The notes: generated by a model from the letters alone, not told the origin. DNA of 64,000 nt from Athripsodes cinereus (GCA_947579605.1 OX388306.1:5084001-5148000), one strand, 5' to 3'; counted from the stretch's first letter, positions 54,673-64,000 are shown. Translations and numbers: made by a program.

Positions 54673-54680
54673 GTATCTAT

Positions 54681-55023
54681 CAATCTACCTACCAGGCCAG
54701 GAATCAAATTACACTCGCCTTTGGTGTGAAAACAGGATTATTGACCACGAAAGGCTACAGGGTACGTACTTATTAGGTTAGTATTTAAACACATTCATGT
54801 TACTATTATTATTTGTGTGGGAATTTCAAGGGAAAATAATAATTACCATAATTTAAGAATACCTTCACAAGTATACATTACCTATCTATAAGAGTAGGAC
54901 TGTTCCAGTAAGCTATCTATCCATTACTATCAGTAAAAATCTATACATTACAATTACACATTAAATTTTTACTGATACTATTGAAAAGATAGATTATTGG
55001 AACCCACCGATAGTTATCAATCT
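54681..55023. other. Short inverted repeat only
   Basis: GTTCCAGTAAGCTATCTATC (54903) and, inverted, the region TAGATTATTGGAACCCACCG (54990) form a loose hairpin. No gene. Confidence 0.45.
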
Positions 55024-55441
55024 ATGTATAGACTAGTGCACTAGAACTTACAAGAAGATGGTGCTTATCTGTGGGACTGAAATTGAATTCAGGAAAAACC
55101 ACACTAGTACCATTCACAAACAAAATGAAACTCCAAAACACCAAGGAAATCTTTCTAGATGGAGCTGTTGTAGAATGTAGTGATGTGCTAAAGGAGTATT
55201 TCCCAGTAACAGGTAGTCCCTAAACTGTTATTTGCAAATACCTGTTACCAATACCTAGTACTCCAGGAACTGTTTATTTTCTCACCAACGGAAGTTCTGG
55301 CCCCCCGTGCTCTCACTCTCTGTACACGTGATACAACCCATGACCTTGATGTGACAAGGGCACGTTCACGCCAGTCTCCACCATGAACCTATAACCCATG
55401 TCATGCTGTCAGCTCGTGAACATGGTCTCTCATCCCACTGA

Positions 55442-55775
55442 GCAGGGATACTTAATCTGCGGCCCGCTAAATTTTTTGTGATTTAAAAATTTCTTCCTGA
55501 AAAGTTCCAGCTAAGCAAACATATTCTTAAATGTATTCCATTTATGGAATGTCCTTATTAAACAACAGAAAATGAATTCATCATTCAATTTCCCCAAAGA
55601 TAACAATTCTAAAACAAAAAAAAATGATCATTTTTTGAAATATCGTAAACGTTTTTTGTTACAAATTAGGAGTATCCTATATTTTTTTTTGGTTATTTTA
55701 GTGTTGTGACCCGAAGACATAATAGGTTGAGTACGGCTGTTCTGGAGTGTCCACTGCTGAACGCGTGGGCGTGCA
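55442..55775. mobile_element. Nested hAT-like short element inside the 55178-57277 insert
   Basis: The left end CAGGGATACTTAATCTGCGG and, in reverse complement, the right side with GTACTCAACCT resemble the ACTTAACCTGCGGCCCG-type ends of short hAT elements. The right arm (GTTGAGTACGGCTGTTCTGG) is repeated at 56567-56625 with the same continuation. Exact ends and target duplication could not be fixed. Confidence 0.4.
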
Positions 55776-55845
55776 TAAGAAAACAGATAAGGATATTAAT
55801 TATTCTATTATATTGTAGTGAGCAGGCAACACTTAATTAGTATTG

Positions 55846-55940
55846 TGGTCAGCTTGGATGACGTCAGGAATCGTCAGTGATAAGAATTATCACAAATCAA
55901 AAATCATTCTAATTCTCTCTGCCTGGCTGACCACACATAC
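55846..55940. repeat. Short inverted-repeat unit TGTGGTCAGC...GCTGACCACA
   Basis: TTGTGGTCAGCTTGG and CCTGGCTGACCACACA are inverted around ~75 bp inside the hAT-like insert. It may be a small MITE; no duplication was found. Confidence 0.4.
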
Positions 55941-56261
55941 GTTTACATTCTCTCTATAAAATCTAGAGTAACATAATTCGTAATTGTAAAACTGTTTTTC
56001 ATAATAAATCATCTTTAATAATAATCGCGAGTTTCATTACACACATTTGGTAAGTCACTTTCTAAACTTCTGATCTGGAGTAAATCTTTAAATTCTTTAC
56101 AATCTTTCATACTTGCCATCCCTACCAGGGATCTACACACACTCATCCACTCTAATCACTTCAATATTGAACTGAATTATATTTTGCCGTGAAACCACAG
56201 CAAGAAAACAAAATAGACTACAATGAATATCGACTACATGAAACTTTAAACCTAAAATACT

Positions 56262-56412
56262 ATACTATACCCTCACGCCGTGTCCCAAGTGGGGTAGGCA
56301 GAGAGAACGGAACGCCAAACAGATCTATCTTTACACACTTCCTTCGCTTCCTCCACATTCAAACAGTTTCTCATACACGCACGTCGGTTCCTCTTACTCA
56401 ACACGCGGCCGT
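56262..56412 (-). mobile_element. LINE-A 3' end nested in the hAT-like insert
   Basis: The minus strand carries the LINE-A C-terminal coding end and 3' tail: the plus strand shows ACTATACTATACCCTCACGC, then GGGGTAGGCAGAGAGAACGG and the coding complement up to CAACACGCGGCCGT. It must have arrived after, or been carried by, the hAT-like element. Confidence 0.85.
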
Positions 56413-56779
56413 GCGGCCAACAACATAAAATACAAATTGTTCAATATTTAGAATTTAATATCTAACACCAAAACAAATGTTTTCTTAGAAAGGAGGGGGG
56501 GATCCTAATTTTTAGTTATACGAGTTTAACTAGTTGTTGCGCCCCTTTCAAATATATGTATGCGACCCGAAGACAAAAAGGTTGAGTACGGCTGCTCTGG
56601 AGTGTCCACTGCTGAATACATGGGTAAATTGAAAAAAAAAAATAGAAATATTTATAAGGTAGTTAAAAATAAAAAAAATATACTTACTTAATAGGTTGAC
56701 TTATCGTATTACTCCAGCAATGTAATTATATATTCCTTTTTTGGATATCCGACTATTCTGATACTATTTCACTACTTGG

Positions 56780-57110
56780 TATGAGATAGGAATTATCTTC
56801 TTTTATTTAACTTTGTAAAAAGTAATACTATTAAATATTAATAATATTCCCCGGAGTGTGCATTCCTCATACCCTTTTGTCGCTGGTGCCTAGTATTTCG
56901 TAACTTTTAACGTGGGCTTATCGGCTTAACAATACGCATCGAAAATACTAGTTTAGATACTATGTACTTAACTTTATGAAAAGTAATATTATTAATATGA
57001 ATAATAATCCCTGGAGTGTGCATTACTCATACCCTTTTGTCACTGGTGCCTAGTATTTAGTAACAGGTTACGTGGGCTAAACAGATAAATACTAGTTTAG
57101 ATAACAATAT
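56780..57110. repeat. Tandem duplication of ~150 bp inside the hAT-like insert
   Basis: Two direct copies (about 56805-56975 and 56970-57110) share GGAGTGTGCATT, CTCATACCCTTTTGTC and GGTGCCTAGTATTT, then ACTAGTTTAGATA. They differ at scattered positions, so the duplication is not recent. Confidence 0.75.
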
Positions 57111-57277
57111 CTGTTAATCCAAACGCGTACTCAAATACCTGTTATTTTAAATACCTATATAGATATTTTAATAGGTATTCCAATACCTGTTACTGTCACA
57201 GCATAATACCTGTTACAGATAAAGGTCTCGCTTAACTAGTATTCAATACCTGTTATATTTTTACCTACACAATACTA

Positions 57278-58696
57278 GTAGAATGGAGTGATACAGCAAA
57301 ATATCTAGGTGTAACACTAGACAAAAAGCTGCTGTGGAATAGGCACGTCGACAAAGTAGTCGAAAAAGCAACCTCTGCACTTATGATTTGCAGAAGGATA
57401 GCAGGTAAAAATTGGGGTTGCAACCCAAGCATCCTGCTATGGATGTATACAGCGATGATAAAACCAATCATCACATATGGAGCCATTGCATGGTCAAGTA
57501 GAACCAAACTTGTTACCACGAGGAAATTACTCGAAAAGGTACAAAGGTTAGCATGCTTATGCATAACAGGAGCAATGAGAACATGTCCAACAGCAGCCAT
57601 GGAGGTGATCCTCAATCTTTCTCCGCTCCACATGGTAGTGGAGGAAACTGCAAAGAAGACATATCTCAGACTTAAGAAGACAGAATCAACGAGGGTAAAT
57701 CGCATCAAAGGAGAAGAAATTCTAAATGACTGCGCATACCTCATTGACCTGCCAGCCGATCTAATGATCAAGAAGTTCAGTTTCGGGAAGAATTTTGCTA
57801 TCAAACTGAGCACAAAGAAAGAATGGGACGAGGATATTATACACTCTCTCAAGAATGGAACCATCGTATGGTACACGGATGGATCCAAAACAGAAGAGGG
57901 AACTGGAGCAGGAGTCTACGGGCCACGCACCGAATACTCTGAAGCAATGGGAAAATTCCCAAGTGTCTTCCAAGCAGAAGTATATGCTTTGGAAAGATGT
58001 ATCCAGTTCAATCTCGACAGAGGATATAGTAAGCAACATATAGCTATACTATCTGACAGTCAAGCAGCTATTAAAGCATTGGGTTCAAACATCATCAACT
58101 CCAAGATGGTTTGGACATGCCTCCTCAAACTTAACAAGTTAGGCAAGAAGAATAAAGTCACCCTCTTCTGGGTACCCGGACACATCGGAGTTGAGGGAAA
58201 TGAACGAGCTGATAAGCTGGCAAGAAAGGGTGCGGCAACGCAACTCTATGGACCAGAACCATTCTGTGGTTTGGGACATACGTTTTTCCAAGAGGAAATT
58301 AAAAAGAAAGGGAGACAAGAAAGAAATGAATTATGGAAAAATCTCCCTAGGCTTAGGCAAGCCAAGGAACTACTCGGAGGATATAACTTCGATAGAGCCA
58401 AGGTATGCACTAACCTAAGTAAAACAAGTCTTAAAGCAGTAACAGGTTTCCTAACGGGTCACTGCAGGCTCAAGGAACACTTACGCAAACTGGGACTTGA
58501 AGAAGACGGCACTTGTAGATTTTGTGAAGAAGAAGCCGAGACTCCTCGACATCTCCTAGCGGAATGCAATGCTGTGGTATTCGCAAGAATCAAAGCCCTA
58601 GGTAGACACTGGGTAGAAGTGGAATCTCTCCACACCTTGGACCCTCTCAAGATATTAGACTTCATAAGATGTCTGGGACTTGAGGGTGCGCTTTGA
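57278..58696 (+). pseudogene. LINE-D ORF, 3' part: RT tail, RNase H and zinc-knuckle
   Basis: Counting from the ATG at 57383 (437 codons), the RT tail contains MYTAMIKPIITYGAIAW. RNase H spans about 158-285 with all four catalytic acids visible: D166 (YTDGS), E199 (QAEV), D225 (LSDSQ) and D277 (NERADKLA). A CX2CX8HX4C zinc-knuckle (C378, C381, H390, C395) lies near the end. RNase H removes RNA from the cDNA hybrid during retrotransposition. The frame is open upstream to the insertion edge. The RT catalytic core is absent because of 5' truncation, so the gene is non-functional. Confidence 0.88.
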
Positions 58697-58808
58697 CGGG
58701 CAACACCGGGAAAGCTGAGTAGGGGGAGTACAATAGATCTTATAGGTCGCGGTGCATATCTTACCCCAACAATAAAATAAAATAAATAAATAAAATGTAT
58801 AGACTAGT

Positions 58809-59397
58809 AATGCAGTACTAATTTCTCAGAGAGCATGTTCCAAAAATAATAATGTGTACCTAATAATATTATACTGCTTTACTCCAAAACATTTATATGC
58901 TAATGGTCTCTTTCCTAGTAATGCTGAAGTACTGGACATCCTTTATACCTGACAAAGCCATAAAATCGCTCTTACAACAAAACTCCACATGTTCTTTTAA
59001 AAGTTCATTTTAAATTAGTCAAAGAAAACACTTTTTATAGTACACACTTCCCATTCTGCATACTTGGTTTAAAAAAATCCATTTTTGTATTGATCCTCTT
59101 CAATCCCAAACTATACAAATACCTATTCTTTGATAATTTCATAAAATCTTCACAGGTTTATTTAAGTCAAAGGAGTAATATGGTAACTTTATTATTATTT
59201 TTTTTATTTATTACAAAGCATATTGTTATAAGTGTTATAATTTGATTCTTATTTAATATTTTATTCTTCGTCAATTGATATTCTTGTGTTGCTCTAATTG
59301 TAATGTGAATGAGAATTTTGATTTGTTTTTTGTGTATTGTATAACATGTAAGAGGATCACGCTGTAGATGTATTAATAAACAAATATGAATTTAAAG
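58809..59397. other. Nothing recognised
   Basis: AT-rich DNA between LINE-D and the MITE at 59398. Confidence 0.5.
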
Positions 59398-59843
59398 TAG
59401 CATTCACATTGCTTCACTTTGGATGATCATCCAGAGTGTCAGTGTCAAACCTTTTCATCGAAAGTGAACACGTCTGTTCACATTAGTTCATTCTGTGCTT
59501 TCACTGCCATGTCAACACTCATGTTGTATATAGTTTGACGTATTTTCGTACAAAAATAATTAAATAAATAAAAATAACGCTTAAAACAAATTAATATAGT
59601 TCTCGACCGCACGATAATTTTGAACACGATTCTGACTTTCAATACAAATTCATAGAGAATAAGACAAATAATAGGATAAAACTTGTTTATGGTCTTTCAG
59701 TGAAAGGACCTTTCATCAAAATTATGACGAGCAGTTATCTCTTTCCCCCGTCGATCACTATTGATGAAACGCCTGTTCACACCTTTTCATTTTGAAGGAT
59801 CATCCAGAGTGATCACTGAAAGTGAACAAATGTGAATGCCCCT
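59398..59843. mobile_element. MITE with GCATTCACATT ends
   Basis: Left GCATTCACATTGCTTCACTT and right, inverted, GCATTCACATTTGTTCACTT pair well; both arms then carry GGATGATC and ATCCAGAGTG. About 445 bp with no frame. A TTAA-like word at each side (TTTAAA, CTTAAT) hints at a piggyBac-type duplication, but this is not clean. Confidence 0.7.
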
Positions 59844-60659
59844 TAATGTGTAGAGTAGAGTAGAGTAACTGAACAACAGGCAAAATTCTAAGCTGGGATT
59901 TTTCAGTTGAAAGTCCTAATACTTTAGGCTATTTATTATACTTCATAATATAGAAGGTATTAAATCAAATAAAATTAATTGAAAAAAAAAACATTATATT
60001 TGTACATCACAATACTTAATTTAGCAAATCTTATACAAAACTCAAGTCCATATATCGCACATACCTAACACAGTTCATACACAACTTATAATTATATTGA
60101 AATACTTAATCAAATTCACTCACAATTTTATATTGGGGAATAATTAGACAATTAACAAATAAAATAAATATTTATTGTTTTGTTTTGTGTTACTGTTGAG
60201 TATGACTAACGCACGACCGGTTTCGCGGACTCCGAGTTCGCATCATCAGGTGCTGATCTGAAGTGTTACAAAGTAAATACCGATACAATTAATGAAAATA
60301 ATTAGACAGTTTAATTTGATTGCTAACAATACACTTTTTAATTCTACTATGGTTTTATTATTGAAAAATATATCCTTCACCTTATTAAGACATTTTCAAT
60401 CAAATCATCTAATAAAATTAATTACCAATAATATTTGGTGAAAGCAAATACATTTAGTAATTTTTAACAACTGATAAAAACCTTGAATAAATAATTCACT
60501 CAATTACCGGTGCTTAGCAATAAATTACAAAAAGTCTTGGATATTTCAATTTGATAAAAAAAATGATTTAGAGTATAACTTGGAAAGAATAATGTTTGAC
60601 AGTAGAATAGTCGGGAGTAGATGTACTCCCGACAGGAGCGTTAAAGGGTGAATGAAAAT
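59844..60659. other. No gene; possible repeat with CGACCGGTTTCG
   Basis: ACGCACGACCGGTTTCGCGG, then GAGTTCGCATCATCAGGTGC (60210-60255) resembles a word found in other animal repeats and in the loop of 2995-3168. Its family is not identified. Confidence 0.4.
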
Positions 60660-60957
60660 AGTCACATTTATTCTCACTTGATTGTTGTAATGCTACAGTA
60701 AATTTGCGAATTCGAAAAAAGGCCAATTTTACAGTACAAACACAAAACGAAGGAGAAGTGATATTTGTTTAATTCAATTAATTGAGATTATCTTTTACTA
60801 ACACATGTGGAAATCATGTCGAACTTTATAAAACAAAAATCATATGCCATTAATTTTTTGCCCATACTGTTTAAATCTGGTATGGGTCAAATAAAGTTTT
60901 TTCCTTGGTATATACAGAAACATTTTATGAATAATAATGTTTAAAATGAGGGGTGTG
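60660..60957 (-). terminator. RBBP5 3' UTR with candidate polyadenylation signal
   Basis: The stop codon is TAA at 60960-60958. The first AATAAA on the minus strand below it is the complement of TTTATT at 60667-60672, about 290 bp downstream. No closer canonical hexamer was seen. The cleavage site is not determined. Confidence 0.45.
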
Positions 60958-62388
60958 TTATCTCCTGGCTCTACCAGTACTCTTTTTTCCACCCGATTGA
61001 GGTTTATCCTTTCCTGTCAACAGAGGAAGATTTTCTGATGCATTTATTTTTATAGGAATATCGTAGAATTTAACTTTTTTCTTTTTCGCTGGAGGAGATT
61101 TGTTAGGACTCTCCACTACAGCGGTCTGTGTATCTACCGTGGCTGCCCATCCATCTTCAGGATCCTCAATCTCTGGGGCAATCGGTAGGAACAGTAACAT
61201 GTTCTCGTCATCACCTTCTTCATCAGAACTGCAAAATGCTGCTACAGGTTCACAGGTCGTAACATCAACTTCAATTTCTTCATCATTGACATTTTCACCT
61301 TCTAAATTAATTGATTTATCTTCATCTGTAACATCAAATTCTGATTCTCTTTCTTCATATTCCACATTCTCGTCTAATTCTTTAAAATCGGGAGCAAAGG
61401 CTGACCAGTTTTCAACTTGATTTTGTGCCCAAATGGACACAACTCCTGAACTAATACTAGCTATGATTGGTCTCACGGGATGCCATACTACGTCTAACAA
61501 TAATTCTCCTTTTGTGCCATGCAAGATTTTTACCAAATTCCCAATAGATTTTTCCCATATATAGAGTGCGTGCTGCCTAGCTGAACCAGCACAAATATAT
61601 TCACCATCACCTGAGAAGCAGCATTTCTTCCAAGTCGTTTTGTTCACCAAATCCTGAAGTTTTTGTATAGGCTCTGGATCTCCATTCTTCCCGCATTCTA
61701 TCACATGTTTACTGCTGTATACCCTAATTACACGATCTGATGTATTTACTAAAAAGCAATCTCCTCTCCGAGCAAACTCAATGCTTTTAATTCCTGTGGT
61801 GCTAGATGTACCTATTGTAATTCTAAAACTAGCTTTCATCTCTAATGTCTGTGAATCTAGGATGAGTATTCTACCTTTAGCATTCCCTGTATATACATAA
61901 TCTCCACGTCTGTCAAAGGAAGCTATAACATTGCAGTCTCCATCTTCATCCAAAGGCAGAACTTTGTAATCACCTTCGAGATCCAACAGTAGAGCAGCGT
62001 GTTTCATGGGGCACACTAAGAATCTTTTATCATTGCGAGGATCAAACTGCACCCTAAGTACGGGAGTTGGAAAACGGTAATGTTGTTCACACTCCCCAGA
62101 TAGAACATCCCAGATGCAAACATTATGATCTGTAGAGGCCGAGAGCAACTTCTGACAGTTCCTTGACCAACTGAGACTGCAGACAGGATGAACATGGGCA
62201 GAGATAGACTTGGCTATACCTCTTGTAAGGAAGTCCCATATAAATATCCTCCCGTCATTGCATCCAACAGCCAGAAGAGTGCCTCTCTTGTTGAATGAAC
62301 ATGTAGCTGCCAATGATATGGAGTCTAATGTTCCATCAAACTCTTCGGGATAATTTTGACCAAATGATTCGAGTAGCTCCAAATTCAT
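60958..62388 (-). CDS. RBBP5: RBBP5, WD40 subunit of the COMPASS/MLL histone H3K4 methyltransferase core
   Basis: A 476-residue open frame close to vertebrate and fly RbBP5 over nearly its whole length. RbBP5 is a nuclear scaffold that joins WDR5, ASH2L and the SET-domain methyltransferase and stimulates H3K4 methylation. Visible parts: the conserved N-terminus MNLELLESFGQNYPEE, a WD40 propeller over about residues 25-325, the family signature WKKCCFSGDGEY near 253-264, the ASH2L-binding acidic stretch NVEYEERESEFD at 341-352, the WDR5-binding segment EEIEVDVTTCEP near 370-381, and a basic C-terminus with KKKKVK near 435-440. Human RbBP5 is 538 residues, so the low-complexity tail is shorter here. 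I chose the ATG at 62386-62388 because it matches the family start; nine codons further upstream stay open only from a TTG and cross a good splice acceptor. The coding region has no introns. The gene lies head to head with RpL34. Confidence 0.97.
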   Translation of the reverse strand: MNLELLESFGQNYPEEFDGTLDSISLAATCSFNKRGTLLAVGCNDGRIFIWDFLTRGIAKSISAHVHPVCSLSWSRNCQKLLSASTDHNVCIWDVLSGECEQHYRFPTPVLRVQFDPRNDKRFLVCPMKHAALLLDLEGDYKVLPLDEDGDCNVIASFDRRGDYVYTGNAKGRILILDSQTLEMKASFRITIGTSSTTGIKSIEFARRGDCFLVNTSDRVIRVYSSKHVIECGKNGDPEPIQKLQDLVNKTTWKKCCFSGDGEYICAGSARQHALYIWEKSIGNLVKILHGTKGELLLDVVWHPVRPIIASISSGVVSIWAQNQVENWSAFAPDFKELDENVEYEERESEFDVTDEDKSINLEGENVNDEEIEVDVTTCEPVAAFCSSDEEGDDENMLLFLPIAPEIEDPEDGWAATVDTQTAVVESPNKSPPAKKKKVKFYDIPIKINASENLPLLTGKDKPQSGGKKSTGRARR

Positions 62389-62669
62389 TGTAGATATAAG
62401 CTTATCTGTAAACAATAAATATTGTTAACACATAACCTCAAAATTATTTTATAGATCTGTCATATCAATAAAAAAACAATACGATAAACGAAAAAAATAA
62501 GCTAACGGAATTGTTAATATTCAGTGCATAAGGTAATAAATTGAATATTTTTAATAAAAGGAAGGAAAAATAAAACATAAAAGTTAAAGTCAAAACTGAC
62601 AAAATGGAAAGAAATTTAATAAAACATTCGTAACATTGCGCAAAATATATATTACACTTTAAACATACC
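62389..62669 (-). other. RBBP5 5' leader with a probable UTR intron
   Basis: On the minus strand a strong acceptor (TTTATTGTTTACAG, AG at 62407-62406) lies 17 bases before the RBBP5 ATG. A candidate donor GGTATGTTT begins at 62668. Splicing them would remove about 263 bp and leave an untranslated first exon ending at 62669. The acceptor is seen; the pairing with this donor is inference. Confidence 0.5.
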
Positions 62670-62779
62670 AGATAGATTAAAAAGTCCTTAATAACATGAA
62701 AACCGGTGGCATAAAATTAGAAATACTCTTTAAAAGAAATTTATTAAAATTATACACAAAACAAGTTTGACGCCATTAT

Positions 62780-63040
62780 TTGAACTCATTGAACTGTCAT
62801 TGCTTCTTAGGGTTGCCAGTCTCGATTTTTTTTTTGCAATCTTCGTAATCATTTAAATATCAATCATGAAGTTTATTGAAAATTAATTCACGTTAAAATA
62901 GATACTTTATTCTTAGTTTTTCTAAATAATAATTATATTATATTCCTTTTATTTTTTGTATTGTCAACAATTATTTTTAAATTAAAGAATTGCAACACTG
63001 CGCAAGCACTCAGTAGCTCCTTTTTTGTCTGTGGTGCTTC
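62780..63040. promoter_or_regulatory. Probable bidirectional promoter between RBBP5 and RpL34
   Basis: The inferred 5' ends of RBBP5 (minus) and RpL34 (plus) are about 250 bp apart in divergent orientation. The interval has a YY1/Pho-like GCCATTA near 62773-62780, A/T-rich DNA, and the pyrimidine-rich RpL34 start. No TATA box is obvious at either end, as expected for housekeeping genes. Shared control is inferred from spacing only. Confidence 0.5.
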
Positions 63041-63063
63041 CTTTTCCTTGCGCCATCTGACAG
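63037..63063 (+). other. RpL34: RpL34 untranslated exon 1 with TOP motif
   Basis: A pyrimidine tract CTTCCTTTTCCTTGCGCC fits the terminal oligopyrimidine start typical of ribosomal protein mRNAs, which lets TOR signalling control their translation. It is followed by CATCTGACAG and a donor GTGAATG at 63064. The exon would be only about 27 bases and joins the acceptor TTTATTTTAG ending at 63194, removing a 131-bp intron. The exact start base is not known. Confidence 0.7.
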
Positions 63064-63208
63064 GTGAATGTTTTTATATGAAATAGTGTGGATAAAATCT
63101 GAAAAAATCGCTTGAAATATCGTTTTAATGTGGTAATGTGATGTGTTGAAGTTCTCCAAGTGTATGGATGTTTCATAATTTGTATTTATTTTAGGTAAAT
63201 AAGTGAAG

Positions 63209-63273
63209 ATGGTTCAGCGGTTGACGTTCCGAAGGCGGTTGTCATACAACTCCAAATCCAATAGGAGACGTGT
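63209..63273 (+). CDS. RpL34: 60S ribosomal protein L34, first coding exon (5' partial gene)
   Basis: ATG at 63209 opens MVQRLTFRRRLSYNSKSNRR, which matches the start of eukaryotic eL34 (fly: the same pattern through the RRLSYN core). The protein is a basic component of the large cytoplasmic ribosomal subunit. The segment ends in CGTGT followed by the consensus donor GTAAGT at 63274-63279, so 21 full codons plus two bases are seen. The exon starts at about 63195 after an AG acceptor. The rest of the gene, normally around 115-170 codons in animals, lies beyond the right edge: at least 727 bp of the next intron is inside the window. It diverges from RBBP5. Confidence 0.93.
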
Positions 63274-63889
63274 GTAAGTTTATAAAAGCATTTAATGTTT
63301 ACATATTTATAATCATATATGAATTAAAAACTATTTTGTAAATGGGGGTAATCCAGAAATTTCATAACTTGTTGAGATTTTGATATCTCCTGCTTCTAAC
63401 CTCGTTATGGATTAATTTTGTACAATTTGCTGCGGTACAGGTTATATCAGTGTAGTATGTGGTTCCAAATCTTATTCACGATAGTGATCAAAATTTTTAC
63501 TAACTGTGAATAAGTTATCGGAAGCAAAAAAATATGTTAAATAAGCATTTTTAGAATAGTTTTGTAAACATTGGTGTGCTGTCACAAACGCATTTTTAAA
63601 AGAACTCTTAATTTAACTTGATTGAATTTCAAAAGAGGTTACAAATATAGCCTATAACAATGACCCACAGTTATTTCTGACAATATTTTTTTATTATAAA
63701 ACACTTGAGAAGTGTAATTATTTTGAAAAAGTTTGTCCTTTGTACTGATGAGCAATATTTCTCAACATTGAAAATTATTTTTATGATATGTTGTATTTGT
63801 ATAAATAATGGAGAATAAGAAAGGTGGAATTATATGTTTTTTTTATGTACAAAATTATTTGCATTTTTCGTACACGTTTGACATGTCTA
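63274..63889 (+). other. RpL34 intron, left part
   Basis: AT-rich intron sequence with no recognisable element until a LINE-A 3' end starts at about 63890. No small nucleolar RNA with clear C/D or H/ACA boxes was identified, although ribosomal protein introns often carry one. Confidence 0.6.
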
Positions 63890-64000
63890 TACTATACTAT
63901 ACCCTCACGCCATGTCCCAAGAGGGGTAGGCAGAGAGAACAGAATGCTATATAGATCTAACCTTACGTACTTCTTTCACTTCCTTTACATTCATCCAGTT
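63890..64000 (-). mobile_element. LINE-A 3' end inside the RpL34 intron, cut by the window edge
   Basis: The plus strand reads CTATACTATACCCTCACGCC, then GGGGTAGGCAGAGAGAAC and the complement of the C-terminal coding end to base 64000. It lies opposite in orientation to RpL34. Confidence 0.85.

Larger units (their letters stand above)
55178..57277. mobile_element. hAT-like element inserted in LINE-D (8-bp duplication GTAGAATG)
   Basis: GTAGAATG occurs at 55170-55177 and 57278-57285. Between them is a 2100-bp insert starting TAGTGATGTGCTA and ending ACAATACTA, so the outer bases TAGT...ACTA are inverted. Removing the insert and one copy of the repeat restores the LINE-D reading frame. Near both ends are many short AATACCTGTTA-like words, resembling subterminal transposase-binding repeats of hAT elements. 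No transposase frame is visible, so it is non-autonomous. It contains a nested LINE-A end and internal duplications described separately. Confidence 0.85.
55038..58794 (+). mobile_element. LINE-D: RNase H-bearing non-LTR retrotransposon, split by a hAT-like insertion
   Basis: ATGTATAGACTAGT occurs at 55024-55037 and again at 58795-58808, just after an A-rich AATAAATAAATAAA tail. This 14-bp duplication gives the element ends. The copy is 5'-truncated inside the RT thumb region. The coding frame starts at 55038 (ALELTRRWCLSVGLKLNSG), is interrupted after 55177 by a 2100-bp DNA element, and resumes in frame at 57278-57286. The domain order fits the I/LOA/R1-like group with RNase H; the exact clade is not settled. 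Confidence 0.88.

Noticed and set aside
57265..57888. 207-codon minus-strand frame
   Set aside because: Antisense shadow of LINE-D RT/RNase H; no family features of its own.
62389..62415. Nine extra N-terminal residues for RBBP5
   Set aside because: They start at TTG, cross a strong splice acceptor and are absent from the family.
63064..63194. snoRNA in the first RpL34 intron
   Set aside because: The 131-bp intron shows no paired C/D boxes or H/ACA hairpins that I could defend.

Overview
The window is AT-rich animal nuclear DNA, almost certainly from an insect. It holds a metazoan-type RBBP5 gene, the start of a ribosomal protein L34 gene with a TOP-type 5' exon and spliced leader, a eukaryotic tRNA-Glu(TTC), and many insect-style non-LTR retrotransposons and DNA transposons. 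The frequent GTAGGTACCTAC-like words and the RT C-termini resemble those I know from Lepidoptera and Hemiptera, but the sequence alone does not fix the order or species. There is no bacterial or phage-like operon.

Host genes are few. At the right end RBBP5 (minus strand, 60958-62388, uninterrupted coding region) and RpL34 (plus strand, from about 63037, running off the window) lie head to head with about 250 bp between their inferred starts, so they probably share a bidirectional promoter. A tRNA-Glu gene lies at 6816-6887. A 26-codon open segment with splice-like borders at 24147-24224 may be an exon of an unrecognised gene. A GC-rich island at about 33770-33990 is unexplained.

The remaining ~58 kb is a dense, nested accumulation of transposable elements. 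Local names used here: LINE-A (3' ends with a (TATAG)n tail, at least eight 5'-truncated copies); LINE-B (EN-RT, 36473-38992, and a fragment at 53716-54236); LINE-C (RT with its own target duplication, 27963-29008); LINE-D (RT with RNase H, 55038-58794, split by a 2.1 kb hAT-like insertion); LINE-E (GAT tail); LINE-F (GAAGAA tail); SINE-A (about 240 bp, no tRNA part seen, more than fifteen copies, whose last ~40 bp match the end of LINE-A); SINE-B and SINE-C (tRNA-like heads).

DNA transposon relics include five elements with perfect 8-bp target duplications (12184-12878, 15922-16348, 31110-31370, 54298-54672, 55178-57277), Harbinger-like elements with TTA/TAA duplications (6401-6522, 19129-20114, 29048-29554 and relatives), a pogo/Tigger relic with a PCNA-binding-like PIP box (32842-33509), and a palindromic family that has inserted into its own copy (40047-40418). 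One likely solo LTR sits inside a SINE-A copy (13315-13615). No CRISPR array, rRNA or complete autonomous transposon was found. The nested insertions give a readable order of events, and the SINE-A/LINE-A shared tail is the clearest functional link among the repeats.
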